Below are positions 1-8,744 of a stretch of DNA of 64,000 nucleotides, piece after piece. Both the position numbers and the translations under genes were made by a program. Source of the stretch: Haploplasma axanthum (GTDB lineage Bacteria > Bacillota_I > Bacilli_A > Acholeplasmatales > Acholeplasmataceae); contig NZ_LR215048.1 of NCBI RefSeq assembly GCF_900660745.1, forward strand, positions 930,001 through 994,000, given 5' to 3'. The notes below the pieces were generated by a model, which was not told where the DNA came from, searched no databases, and saw nothing but the letters and a program-made list of their open reading frames with translations. Within the stretch, counting starts at the first letter, position 1. Each line of letters opens with the position of its first letter.

Positions 1-59
1 CTTTATAGTTTTTTTACTATTTACTATAATTAAAAAAGATAGTAAAAAAAAATAATCTA

Positions 60-68
60 TGTTAAAAT
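60..68 (+). promoter_or_regulatory. Extended -10 promoter for the jetABC operon
   Basis: TGT-TAAAAT (TGN plus a -10 hexamer at 63-68) lies about 36 bases before the jetA start. No good -35 is visible, as expected for extended -10 promoters. A TATAAT at 24-29 is a weaker alternative. Confidence 0.45.
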
Positions 69-104
69 ATATTAGAGATTAAATATAAAAAGAGGGGGAC
101 CAAA

Positions 105-1484
105 ATGGCACATTTGTTTGAAATGATACACCCTAATTTTTTTAGTGTGCTGGCTTCGCCAAATAAAAAAACCTATGTTGATTGTATATTTATAATTTAT
201 AATGCTGTTGATAGTATTGAAGAGTCTTTTCAAGGAGATCGTGAATACGTTGTTCAACGCCTTATAGATTATTTTGATGATAAAGAAAGTGAAGAATTTG
301 CAGATGTATCAGAAGATGAAAAAGCATCAACTAGCAGACAAAAAGCAAACCACGTTATCAATGTTTTAAAAAACAATGGTTGGATTGGTGAAGAAGAACT
401 TGGAGATTATAAAACTTCAATTAATTTATTTGATTATAGTATAAGAATAATTACAATTTTAGATGATATAGTTAATGCTCGCCAAGATGAGTATACGGGC
501 GAGATTTTTGCCATATATTCATTGCTTAATGCATTTACTAAAGAAGAGGGAATTGGCGTTATTGAACAAGCATTCCAAAAAACTAATGAGGTAATTAGAA
601 AATTAAAAACTTTAAAAGCTAACATCTATAGATATTATTTTGATGTTACAAAAAAACAATCAAAACAAGATCTTCAAAAAATCTTAGAAAAACTATTAGT
701 TGAATATAAACAAAACTTCTTCGATTCTGCATATTATAACTTAAAGACTAAAGATAGTCTTCCTAGGTATAAAAGAGGAATTTTAAGTGGAGTTTCAAAT
801 ATTTACGATAATGTTGAAGTTATGGATCATCTAGCAAACTTAGTTATGCAAACAAAAAGAATTGATGATTATAATGTTGCATTTGAATATTTAGAAACAA
901 GATTAAGATTTATTACAGATAGTTTTAGTGCACTTGAAAATTTAATTCTAGATATTGATAGAAAGAATGAACAATACATTAGTGCAACAGCATCAAAAAT
1001 ATTATTCTTAACAAATCACTCTGATGATATAGAAGGAATCTTCAACCGCTTATTTAAACTAGTTTTAAATGATGATGACTTTGAATATAATTCGATAATT
1101 CACATGGCACAAATAAAGAATTTGGATACTTATTCACTATATAACCAAAGAAGAGTTAGAATGGATAGTGAACCAGAAGAACTATATTTAGATGATGATT
1201 TTATTACTGACGAGAAAAAACGTGAAAAGATTGCTTTAATGTTGAAACATAATATGTATAGTAAAAAAGAAATTAATAAATATGTGTTAGAGATCTTAAA
1301 TGGTAGTAAAGAGATTTTAGCTTCTGAACTTCAAATCAGTTCACAAGAAGAATATGTTAAACTAATTTTAATCTTCTTATACTCAAAATCAATTGGGATG
1401 AGTTATGATATTGATTTATTAGATTATGAAGCAAAAACAAACTTTGTATCATTTAAAAATTTTACGATTAAGGTTAAACGGTGA
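105..1484 (+). CDS. jetA: Wadjet/MksF-like kleisin subunit JetA
   Basis: This 459-residue protein looks like the kleisin-type subunit (JetA/MksF) of a Wadjet or MksBEF SMC complex, which loops DNA and, in Wadjet, leads to cleavage of small circular plasmids. The identification rests on overall resemblance of the N-terminus (MAHLFEMIHPNFFSVLASP) to the JetA family, on length close to the family norm, and above all on order: it is followed by a JetB-like and a JetC-like gene with overlapping ends. It is rich in charged helices and has no membrane segment or signal peptide. The start is supported by an AGAGGGGG ribosome site about 8 bases upstream. The stop is TGA and lies just before the preferred jetB start. 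No enzymatic motif is expected or seen. Confidence 0.8.
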   Translation: MAHLFEMIHPNFFSVLASPNKKTYVDCIFIIYNAVDSIEESFQGDREYVVQRLIDYFDDKESEEFADVSEDEKASTSRQKANHVINVLKNNGWIGEEELGDYKTSINLFDYSIRIITILDDIVNARQDEYTGEIFAIYSLLNAFTKEEGIGVIEQAFQKTNEVIRKLKTLKANIYRYYFDVTKKQSKQDLQKILEKLLVEYKQNFFDSAYYNLKTKDSLPRYKRGILSGVSNIYDNVEVMDHLANLVMQTKRIDDYNVAFEYLETRLRFITDSFSALENLILDIDRKNEQYISATASKILFLTNHSDDIEGIFNRLFKLVLNDDDFEYNSIIHMAQIKNLDTYSLYNQRRVRMDSEPEELYLDDDFITDEKKREKIALMLKHNMYSKKEINKYVLEILNGSKEILASELQISSQEEYVKLILIFLYSKSIGMSYDIDLLDYEAKTNFVSFKNFTIKVKR

Positions 1485-1489
1485 TTATA

Positions 1490-2128
1490 ATGAATAAAAC
1501 AACAGCACTTAAAAATTTTAATGATAATTATTCAAAATTAAAAGAAGGCGAAAAAAATAATTTTTCAAGAATTGTTAATAAGCTTTTACAAGTTAATTTT
1601 TTAACAAAAAGAAAGCCTGGAGATCAAAACGATTTTCGTTTCATTTTGGCTTATAAAGAAACATTTGAAGGATTCTTTGCTTTAATTGATTTTATCCTTA
1701 ATATCCATCGTGAAGATGAAGTTATTTATATTATCAATGAAGAAAGATATAACCATATTACATTAAGAAAAACAGAAAGTATTTTAATATTAGTTCTTAG
1801 AATTATCTTCCAAAGAAAACAAGAACTTGTAACATTAGATGAAGATGTTGAAGTTTATTTATCTGAAATTCATGATGAATTAACGAGAATTGGTTATTTA
1901 GATAATAAAAGAATTACTAAAACAGAATTAAAACCTGCATTAACTTTTTTAAGAAGTTACAATATTATTGATTATATCGATAAAGGTTTAAATGATGATG
2001 CAAGAATTAAGATTTATCCAACAATCCTTTATGTAACTAATTTAGATGGAATTAAAGAAGTTATTGATCGCTTGGATAGTTATGTAGAAGGGATGGGTGG
2101 AACTAATGAAGAAACTTACGAAAATTAA
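1490..2128 (+). CDS. jetB: Wadjet/MksE-like KITE subunit JetB (DUF4194)
   Basis: A 212-residue protein of the DUF4194 (JetB/MksE) type, the winged-helix KITE subunit that bridges kleisin and SMC heads. It is recognised from size, from the helical/wHTH pattern (including a stretch around LRSYNIIDYIDKG typical of the second wing region) and from its place between JetA and JetC. I prefer ATG 1490, preceded by GGTGAT. A GTG at 1481, in frame and overlapping the jetA stop, is the alternative start. Its 3' end overlaps the jetC start by 23 bases, indicating translational coupling and fixed stoichiometry in one operon. Confidence 0.75.
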   Translation: MNKTTALKNFNDNYSKLKEGEKNNFSRIVNKLLQVNFLTKRKPGDQNDFRFILAYKETFEGFFALIDFILNIHREDEVIYIINEERYNHITLRKTESILILVLRIIFQRKQELVTLDEDVEVYLSEIHDELTRIGYLDNKRITKTELKPALTFLRSYNIIDYIDKGLNDDARIKIYPTILYVTNLDGIKEVIDRLDSYVEGMGGTNEETYEN

Positions 2129-5100
2129 ATTAGTTAACTGGCATTTATTTTCTAATCAAACAATTGATATTAGTGATAACACCTTAATTTCTGGTGAAAA
2201 CGGATCCGGAAAATCAACGCTTTTAGATGCTCTTCAATATTTATTAGTTGGAGGTAAGAGTGGTGCTAAGTTTAATATTGCAGCAACTGATGATGCAAGA
2301 AGAACTTTGGAAGGATATGTTAGAGGTCGTATTGGGGCAGAAACTAAAGAATTTTTAAGAGAAAATGATGTTATAACGCATTTAGCATTAGAGTTTTATG
2401 ATCAAGATGATGAACAATATAGTATTATTGGAGCAATCCTTGATTTACCTAAAAATGCAACTCTAAAAGAACGTTTTTACTTATTAGAAAATTTAAGTAT
2501 TCACGATGAATTATTTCTAGATCGTAAATATCCAAGAGATTATAAAGCAATGAAAGACTATGTAAGAGCAATCGGTAAAGAATTAGAAACATTCGATACA
2601 CAAAAAGCTTATAGAGATGCTCTAGCAAGGTTTTTTGGAATGGATTCTAGAAAGTATGCTAAGATCTTACCAAAGGCTTTAGCATTTAAACCAATCGATT
2701 TACAAGCATTTATTTTTGAGTTTTTACTTGATGATGATCCAATTGATATTCGTTCTTTAAAGAATAATGTTGAACAACTTAAAAAAGTTGAAATGCAGAT
2801 TATTAAAGACCGTGAAAAATTAGAAAAATTAGATGCGATAAGCACGCTTGGTGAAGAAATAGCAGATGCTAAAAACCAAGTTATTACTAATGAGATTATT
2901 GGTCAATTAAACTGGGTTGAGCAAAGAGAAAGATTTGTTAAACAAAGTGAAAATTTATTAATTCAGGTTGAACAAAAATTAGAAGCATATCGAAACGAAA
3001 AAACAAAAATCGACTTAGAAATTGAAGAAAACGAAGGTCAAATCTTAAATCTTGAAAGAGCTAAAGATGATGATGGTGTTGAGAGAACAATGTCTCAATA
3101 CAAAGAAGCTTTCCGTAAGAAGACAATTGAGTATGAAAACGAGAAAGAGCAAGTAACTGAACTTAAACAAACATTACTTGATGAATTCAACATTATTAAA
3201 GAATTATTAACTTTAGTTCCTAGTCAATCATTTAAGAGTTTTGTCTCATATTATCAAGGACATGAAGATAACTTGGATCCTTTAGAACTTACTAATCATT
3301 TAACGCTTATTAGTGATGAAGTTAGTGCGTATCTACAAGCTTACTATAATGAAAAAGATAAAGCGGAACAAGAAAAACAAAAACTATCAAATGAGATATT
3401 CTATGCTAGTCAAAGATTATCACAATTAAAAAAACATATTAAGACATATCCTAAAAATGTTCAATCATTGATAGAGTCATTGAATGAAGGATTAAGTGAA
3501 CATTACCAAAAAGACATTAAAGTTCAACCATTAGCAGAATTAATTGAAGTTAATGATGAGAAATGGCGTAATGCATTAGAAGGATATTTAAGTACTCAAA
3601 AGTTTAATTTAATTGTTGAACCTGAATATTTTGATTTAGCTTTAAAGATTTATGATGAAGTTAAAAATGAATTACAAATTTATGGAGTAGGTTTAGTTAA
3701 TACTCAAAAACTTTCTGAATATGGTGAAATTGATTCAAAGAGCTTAGCAAGTAAAATTGATACAGATTATCGTCATGCTAGAAATTATATCAATATGATT
3801 TTAAATGGTGTAATAACTGTTGAAAAGGCTGAGGAATTAAAAAACTATAGTCGTTCAATTACACCAAGTTGTATGACATATTCAAACTATACTGCAAGAC
3901 AACTTCACCCAAGAACATATCAAGTTCCATTTATTGGATCAAGTGCTACTGAAATGCAAATTAAAATTGAAGTTGATGACTTAGAACAATTAGAAAAAGA
4001 AATGGAAAAATTCCAAGAAATCTCTAATAAACAAAGCAAAGTTTTAAGACTTTTAGGAAGTAGTAAAGCAAGTAAGATTGTTCACCAAAATTATTTAAGA
4101 TTATTTAGTAAGATAAAAGAAACTAGAAGAGAATATACTCATCTTGAAGAACAAATTAATGAATTATCACAAAGCCCAAGTATTGCAAAACTAGAACATC
4201 AATTAGAAACAGAAAGAATTAAGAAACGCCAATTAAGAATGGATTCTGATAAGATTGTTGGTGATATTGCATCTAGTCGTGATGAACGTCAACGATTGTT
4301 AGATTCAATTGATGAAATTAAAGAAAAACTAACAAAATATAATGAAAGTCAAGATGAATTATCAAGACTGCATCCAGAAAAACTAAGCATTGCACATACA
4401 CAATTCTATGCACTTAAACAACGTTATCAAAATAGTAATGCAGCAATTACAGATGCACTTGCAAAAGATAATGTTAGTTTGAATAGTCAAGTTAATCGTC
4501 AAGAAATTGAATTAACTAACTTAATGAGAATGTATGTTAGAGAGTATTTCTTCTCAGCAGAACCAAACTTTGCTCATTTAGATGAATTTACTAGAGAAGC
4601 AAATATTATTAGAAATAATAACTTAGTTAAATACGAACATGAAGCAACCGAACTTAGAAGAAATTCTGAAATTGGATTTAAAGAAGAATTTGTTAATAAG
4701 CTAAGAGCTTCAATAGAAGCAGCTCAACAACAAATTGAAGATTTAAATGTTGCCTTAGAAGGAAAAATGTTCGGTAATGATTCATATAAACTTGTTTATA
4801 AAGCAAGTGAAGATTCAGACTTTAAAGTTTACTATGATATGATTATGAATGATAAAACTGTTTCAAGTAATCAATTATTTACTGAAGGTTTGACTAAAAA
4901 GAATGAACAAATATTAATGGAATTATTTGAAAAGATTGCTTCAACTGATCCAGAACATGATAAACTTAATTATACTTTCTTAGACTATAGAAACTATATG
5001 TCTTATGATATTGAAGTTACAAATACAAACGGTAATATTTCAATGTTCTCAAAAGTTTCTAGAGAAAAATCAGGGGGAGAAACCCAAGTTCCATTCTATA

Positions 5101-5384
5101 TTGTTATTGCAGCATCATTCCAACAATTACTATCAAGAAATAAACGAATTAATTCTGGTTGTATTGTTTTATTTGACGAAGCATTCAATAACATGGATGA
5201 GTCAAGAATTGACGCGATGATGAAATTCTATAGTAGTTTATCGATTCAATTATTAATTGCTGTACCACCTCAAAGAGTAGCTAACATTATTAATTATGTT
5301 AATACAAGTTTAGTTATTGTTAAAGAAAATGATTACGCAATTATTGAAACATTTAAAGACAATAGATTATTGTTACAAGACTAA
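2106..5384 (+). CDS. jetC: SMC-like ATPase JetC/MksB
   Basis: A protein of about 1,092 residues with the layout of an SMC/MukB-like ATPase. Walker A (GENGSGKS) lies near residue 30. Long coiled-coil arms (dense E/K/Q/L heptads) surround a central hinge-like region around 480-640. The C-terminal head has an ABC signature (SGGE, near 5070) and a Walker B (IVLFDEAF, near 5162-5185). Head engagement would drive DNA loop extrusion with JetA and JetB. The ATG at 2106 follows GGGTGG; GTG 2097 is in frame nine bases earlier. The gene ends 18 bases before a strong terminator, so no jetD nuclease gene follows in the operon. Without JetD it may act as a chromosome condensin (MksBEF-like) rather than in plasmid defence; that is inference. 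Confidence 0.82.
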   Translation: MKKLTKIKLVNWHLFSNQTIDISDNTLISGENGSGKSTLLDALQYLLVGGKSGAKFNIAATDDARRTLEGYVRGRIGAETKEFLRENDVITHLALEFYDQDDEQYSIIGAILDLPKNATLKERFYLLENLSIHDELFLDRKYPRDYKAMKDYVRAIGKELETFDTQKAYRDALARFFGMDSRKYAKILPKALAFKPIDLQAFIFEFLLDDDPIDIRSLKNNVEQLKKVEMQIIKDREKLEKLDAISTLGEEIADAKNQVITNEIIGQLNWVEQRERFVKQSENLLIQVEQKLEAYRNEKTKIDLEIEENEGQILNLERAKDDDGVERTMSQYKEAFRKKTIEYENEKEQVTELKQTLLDEFNIIKELLTLVPSQSFKSFVSYYQGHEDNLDPLELTNHLTLISDEVSAYLQAYYNEKDKAEQEKQKLSNEIFYASQRLSQLKKHIKTYPKNVQSLIESLNEGLSEHYQKDIKVQPLAELIEVNDEKWRNALEGYLSTQKFNLIVEPEYFDLALKIYDEVKNELQIYGVGLVNTQKLSEYGEIDSKSLASKIDTDYRHARNYINMILNGVITVEKAEELKNYSRSITPSCMTYSNYTARQLHPRTYQVPFIGSSATEMQIKIEVDDLEQLEKEMEKFQEISNKQSKVLRLLGSSKASKIVHQNYLRLFSKIKETRREYTHLEEQINELSQSPSIAKLEHQLETERIKKRQLRMDSDKIVGDIASSRDERQRLLDSIDEIKEKLTKYNESQDELSRLHPEKLSIAHTQFYALKQRYQNSNAAITDALAKDNVSLNSQVNRQEIELTNLMRMYVREYFFSAEPNFAHLDEFTREANIIRNNNLVKYEHEATELRRNSEIGFKEEFVNKLRASIEAAQQQIEDLNVALEGKMFGNDSYKLVYKASEDSDFKVYYDMIMNDKTVSSNQLFTEGLTKKNEQILMELFEKIASTDPEHDKLNYTFLDYRNYMSYDIEVTNTNGNISMFSKVSREKSGGETQVPFYIVIAASFQQLLSRNKRINSGCIVLFDEAFNNMDESRIDAMMKFYSSLSIQLLIAVPPQRVANIINYVNTSLVIVKENDYAIIETFKDNRLLLQD

Positions 5385-5402
5385 AAATTGATTTAACACT
5401 TA

Positions 5403-5440
5403 AAAAAGGATGGTTTATCTAAAATCATCCTTTTTATATT
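5403..5440 (+). terminator. Intrinsic terminator of jetABC
   Basis: Perfect 10-bp stem (aaaaaggatg 5403-5412 with catccttttt 5426-5435) with the T-run in its 3' arm. It closes the operon directly after jetC. Confidence 0.8.
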
Positions 5441-5488
5441 GTAAAAACTAAATATTTGTATATTTTGATAGTTATTTTCTGTAATTTG

Positions 5489-5497
5489 TGGTATAGT
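5489..5497 (+). promoter_or_regulatory. Extended -10 promoter of the helicase gene
   Basis: TGG-TATAGT fits the TGN-TATAAT extended -10. It is placed after the jetC terminator and about 30 bases before the helicase start. Confidence 0.45.
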
Positions 5498-5527
5498 TAT
5501 TAAGGTTAAAAGAAATGAGGAAACAAT

Positions 5528-7135
5528 TTGAAATTATTATTTGAAGATTTAAACATATTAAGTGAAACAAAACAAGCTATAAAAGACCTTGGAATTGAAA
5601 GTGCAACATCAATTCAAGAACTAGCTATTCCTTTAATGATAGAAGGAAAAGACTTTATAGCTCAAGCACAAACAGGGACAGGAAAGACATTTGCTTTTGC
5701 AGTTCCAATTTTAGAAAAAATTAATGTAAAAGACAGATCAACTCAAAGTCTAGTATTATGTCCAACGAGAGAATTAGCATTACAAGTATATAATGAATTT
5801 ATCAAGTTAGTTAAATATAATAAAGATGTAACAGTATCACCAATTGTTGGTGGTGAATCATACGATAGACAGTTTAAAGCATTAAAACGTAAACCACATA
5901 TTATTGTTGGTACTCCAGGAAGAATTATTGATCATATGGAGAGAAAAACAATCGACTTATCAGATTTAAAAGTTTTAACATTTGATGAAGCTGATGAAAT
6001 GTTAAAAATGGGATTCCAAGAAGACATTGAACGTATTTTAAGAGATACACCAAGTGAACGTCAAACAGTTTTATTTTCAGCAACTATTCCTAATGAAATT
6101 AAGAAGATTGCTAAAAATTATCAAAGAGATAGTGAAATTATTAAAGTTGAAAATCAACATTTAACTGTTGACACAGTTTCACAAAACTATTTCGTTGTTC
6201 AAAAACGTGATAAATTAAAATTAGTTAGAAGAATCTTAGATCTAGATTCAATTAATTCTGCAATAGTATTTGCTAATACTAAAAAAGAAGTTGATGAAAT
6301 AACTGAAGAATTAAGAACATTTGGATATCATGCAGATTCATTACATGGAGATTTAAAACAAAGTCAAAGAAATGCTGTAACAAACTCATTTAGAAATAAA
6401 AGTTTAACAATCTTAGTAGCAACAGACGTTGCAGCAAGAGGATTAGATATTTCAAATGTTGAACTTGTTATTAACTATGAACTACCACATGAAAATGAAG
6501 TTTACGTTCATAGAATAGGAAGAACAGGTAGAGCAGGTAATACTGGTAAAGCATACAGTATTGTAACTCCACGTGGTGAAGGTAAGATTAGAGAATTAGA
6601 AAGCTTTACTAAGTCAAAAATAGGTGTTTTAGAAGTTCCTACTAAGAAAAAAATTAGAGGAAAAAGAGTTGCTAAATTCATTGATGAAATTACAGAAGAA
6701 GCATTAAATAATGAATCTAACCATGAAACAGTAATTAATACTTTAATTGGAAAAGGTATTACTTATGAACAACTATTAAATACATTAATTAATAAAGTTA
6801 TTCCTAGTGATTCAGAATATGAAGAAATAGAATTTGTTGCTCCAAGGGAACAAAGAGAAAAAAACAAAGATAATAAATCATCAAGAACAAGAACTAGAAA
6901 TGATAGTAACTATACTATGTATAAAATAAGTTTAGGAAGAAAAGATAAAATTAATCCAAATTATTTATTAGAATTATTAAGTAATATTTTTGATATTAGA
7001 CCAAAAAATGTTGGAGATATTAAACATTTTGATAAATATACTAACTTCCAAATAAGCAATCGAACTGTTGATATTTTAGGTGCAAATAAAAAAGTTAAAT
7101 ATAGAGGTAAGAATGTAGTTATTGAAGCTATTTAA
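5528..7135 (+). CDS. cshA: DEAD-box ATP-dependent RNA helicase (CshA/DbpA-like)
   Basis: A 535-residue DEAD-box RNA helicase for mRNA turnover, ribosome assembly or unwinding of structured RNA. Visible motifs in order: Q motif (TSIQELAIP), motif I (AQTGTGKT), Ia (PTRELA), Ib (TPGR), II (DEAD within TFDEADEML), III (SAT), IV/V (ATDVAARGLDI) and VI (HRIGRTGRAG). After the RecA2 core there is a basic linker and a C-terminal domain of about 75 residues ending in RGKNVVIEAI, resembling the DbpA-type RNA-binding domain. The start is TTG 5528, chosen because GAGG sits 6-7 bases upstream and the helicase N-terminus begins there. It is monocistronic between the jetC terminator and the tRNA pair. Confidence 0.9.
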   Translation: MKLLFEDLNILSETKQAIKDLGIESATSIQELAIPLMIEGKDFIAQAQTGTGKTFAFAVPILEKINVKDRSTQSLVLCPTRELALQVYNEFIKLVKYNKDVTVSPIVGGESYDRQFKALKRKPHIIVGTPGRIIDHMERKTIDLSDLKVLTFDEADEMLKMGFQEDIERILRDTPSERQTVLFSATIPNEIKKIAKNYQRDSEIIKVENQHLTVDTVSQNYFVVQKRDKLKLVRRILDLDSINSAIVFANTKKEVDEITEELRTFGYHADSLHGDLKQSQRNAVTNSFRNKSLTILVATDVAARGLDISNVELVINYELPHENEVYVHRIGRTGRAGNTGKAYSIVTPRGEGKIRELESFTKSKIGVLEVPTKKKIRGKRVAKFIDEITEEALNNESNHETVINTLIGKGITYEQLLNTLINKVIPSDSEYEEIEFVAPREQREKNKDNKSSRTRTRNDSNYTMYKISLGRKDKINPNYLLELLSNIFDIRPKNVGDIKHFDKYTNFQISNRTVDILGANKKVKYRGKNVVIEAI

Positions 7136-7176
7136 ACTTTAATAAATAGTTCTAATGCGGTATAATGTTTAAGTAA

Positions 7177-7251
7177 GCATTCGTAGCTCAGTTGGATTAG
7201 AGCGCATCCCTCCGAAGGATGAGGTCGCAGGTTCAATTCCTGTCGAGTGCG
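7177..7251 (+). tRNA. tRNA-Arg (CCG)
   Basis: Seven-base acceptor stem GCATTCG/CGAGTGC, D-arm GCTCAGTTGG, anticodon stem CATCC/GGATG around loop CTCCGAA giving anticodon CCG, and T-arm with GGTTCAATTCC. The CCA tail is not encoded (discriminator G followed by CA-T). A TATAAT at 7161-7166 is the likely -10 for this and the following tRNA. Confidence 0.93.
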
Positions 7252-7254
7252 CAT

Positions 7255-7343
7255 GGAGAAATACCCAAGTGGCTGAAGGGGCGGGCTTGGAAAGCTCGTA
7301 GGTTGTAAAAGGCGCGAGGGTTCGAACCCCTCTTTCTCCGCCA
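7255..7343 (+). tRNA. tRNA-Ser (GGA)
   Basis: Class II tRNA with acceptor GGAGAAA/TTTCTCC, anticodon loop TTGGAAA (anticodon GGA), a long variable arm and T-arm GGTTCGAACCCC. CCA is encoded at 7341-7343. It begins three bases after tRNA-Arg, so the pair is cotranscribed. Its terminator is the repeated hairpin at 7361-7385. Confidence 0.94.
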
Positions 7344-7349
7344 TCATTT

Positions 7350-7410
7350 AACGAAATAAGTGCTACACGAAAGTGTGGCATTTTTGCTTTATATAGAACA
7401 TATTTAACTG
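7350..7410 (+). repeat. 61-bp direct repeat, left copy, containing the tRNA terminator
   Basis: This 61-base block recurs at 11197-11257 with two mismatches. It holds a perfect 8-bp hairpin (TGCTACAC-GAAA-GTGTGGCA, 7361-7380) followed by a T-run, which is the intrinsic terminator of the tRNA operon. The two copies bracket the secreted-protein/ABC cassette in the same orientation, consistent with duplication during insertion at the tRNA locus. Confidence 0.9.
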
Positions 7411-7696
7411 ATTCTTCAGTTTTAAATATACATAAATTATATTCCAATTCTAGTTTTGAGGGAATTAATAAAGTATTCAAAAGTAGTAGATCTAAATTTA
7501 AAGAAGTAATTAAGAATTACGTAGAATTTTTAAAATGTAGGTATTATTCTCTAATTAGTTGTATTGTTATATTCAAATATTTTAATATTTTTAGTAATAA
7601 AAAAATCTCTGAAAAAAATGGGGTATCATTGAGAGTTACGTATTAAGATACTGTTACAAGATAATCATATACAATGTGTGTTATTAAAATATATAG
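7411..7696. other. Gene-poor stretch between tRNA terminator and cassette promoter
   Basis: No convincing gene. One plus-strand frame stays open from the terminator repeat to a TAA at about 7646 (around 90 codons) but has no usable start codon or ribosome site. It may be chance or a decayed gene tail. No structured RNA was recognised. Confidence 0.4.
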
Positions 7697-7724
7697 TTGA
7701 CAAAAATTTTATATCTACTATAAT
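7697..7724 (+). promoter_or_regulatory. Consensus promoter with long leader for the secreted-protein cassette
   Basis: TTGACA (7697-7702), 16-base spacer, TATAAT (7719-7724). The first downstream gene starts at 7936, giving a leader of about 205 bases. In that leader are a 9-bp hairpin (tttagttta 7782-7790 / taaactaaa 7796-7804) and a 6-bp hairpin followed by five T (7817-7838) that resembles a weak attenuator. Confidence 0.6.
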
Positions 7725-7935
7725 AGTAAATATAAGCTTATAATTTAATATTTTATCTATAGTATATTCATTCAGAAATATTTTAGTTTACAAAATAAAC
7801 TAAATAGTGATTTAATTCAACAGTTTTTGTTGATTTTTATAAAATAAGTAGGATTATTTCAAGAATAGAGGTGAGTTGTTTATTTAACTTAGAGCAATTA
7901 AGTTTTAAAAAATAATAAAGAAAGAGGTAAAAATA

Positions 7936-8733
7936 ATGAAAAAAGTTTTAATAACTATGTTATTATTAGTTGTGGGATTAGTTCTCTATACTACTGAAGT
8001 AAGTGCATCAGAGGCTGATTTGAGAGGCTTTGATATAGATGGTTTCAGCTATGTTGCTGATCATACTTCTAATATTGAAGAATTATGGGGTGCAAAGCAT
8101 TATTATGGTAAAATGAATATGTGGACAAGTATATATAAAGTATATATACCAGATGAAGACAAGATGTTCTATGCTGTTTTGGTTGAGGCAATGATTGATG
8201 CTTCGACAGAAAAAAATGCTAGTAGATCATTTAGTAGTATGCAAATAGGTTTAAATGTAAAATTTGATAGCAGATATGCTAGATTGGTAACTTATACTCC
8301 AAAATATGAAAACAGTAGCTATACTGTAAGTATTTCAATTGGGACACAACATATTTATATCCCTAACTTAGGTATTGTAACATTACCTACAATAACACAA
8401 ACACTCACTGAGGAGTTTAAAGAAATTGCATTATATTCTAGTGAAGAAGACAATGGCATTTTAATGAACTTCGACTTTACAAGATATGCAGATAATAAAA
8501 GAGGAACTCCTTACCAAGGAGCATATAGGCAACAAGCTACAATTTATTTTTCTGTAGATAATTATTCGGTAAATTTTCCAAGACTAAGTAACTCGAAAAT
8601 AGCAATTAATTATACACCTTTAATTTTTAAAGATGCTGCCTGGTTTGAAAAAAATGCAATATATGATTATGTAACACACACACATCAATACAATTATTCA
8701 TCAAATGGTAATTTTAATAAAGTTACTAGTTAG
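7936..8733 (+). CDS. Secreted beta-rich protein of unknown family
   Basis: A 265-residue exported protein. The N-terminus is a clear signal peptide (MKK, hydrophobic core to about residue 18, likely cleavage after VSA at 24). The mature part is rich in S, T, Y and alternating hydrophobic residues, suggesting beta structure. It has no cysteine, no lipobox and no C-terminal membrane anchor, so it is probably released. I do not recognise the family. RBS AAAGAGG lies about 6 bases upstream. The gene is followed 11 bases later by a fused ABC ATPase-permease, so the two form one operon, an arrangement common for bacteriocin or toxin genes with export/immunity transporters. That function is inference from context only. 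Confidence 0.75.
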   Translation: MKKVLITMLLLVVGLVLYTTEVSASEADLRGFDIDGFSYVADHTSNIEELWGAKHYYGKMNMWTSIYKVYIPDEDKMFYAVLVEAMIDASTEKNASRSFSSMQIGLNVKFDSRYARLVTYTPKYENSSYTVSISIGTQHIYIPNLGIVTLPTITQTLTEEFKEIALYSSEEDNGILMNFDFTRYADNKRGTPYQGAYRQQATIYFSVDNYSVNFPRLSNSKIAINYTPLIFKDAAWFEKNAIYDYVTHTHQYNYSSNGNFNKVTS

Positions 8734-8744
8734 GAGATAAACGA

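Noticed and set aside
5403-5527. Hidden jetD gene after jetC
   Set aside because: Only a terminator and promoter fit in the 143-base gap; the following frame is a clear DEAD-box helicase.
7177-7343. Classical attachment site made of the tRNA 3' end
   Set aside because: The direct repeat begins seven bases after the tRNA-Ser CCA end; no part of the tRNA itself is duplicated at 11197, and no integrase gene is present.
7132-7480. Minus-strand reading frames across the two tRNA genes
   Set aside because: They are complements of structured tRNA and terminator sequence without ribosome sites.
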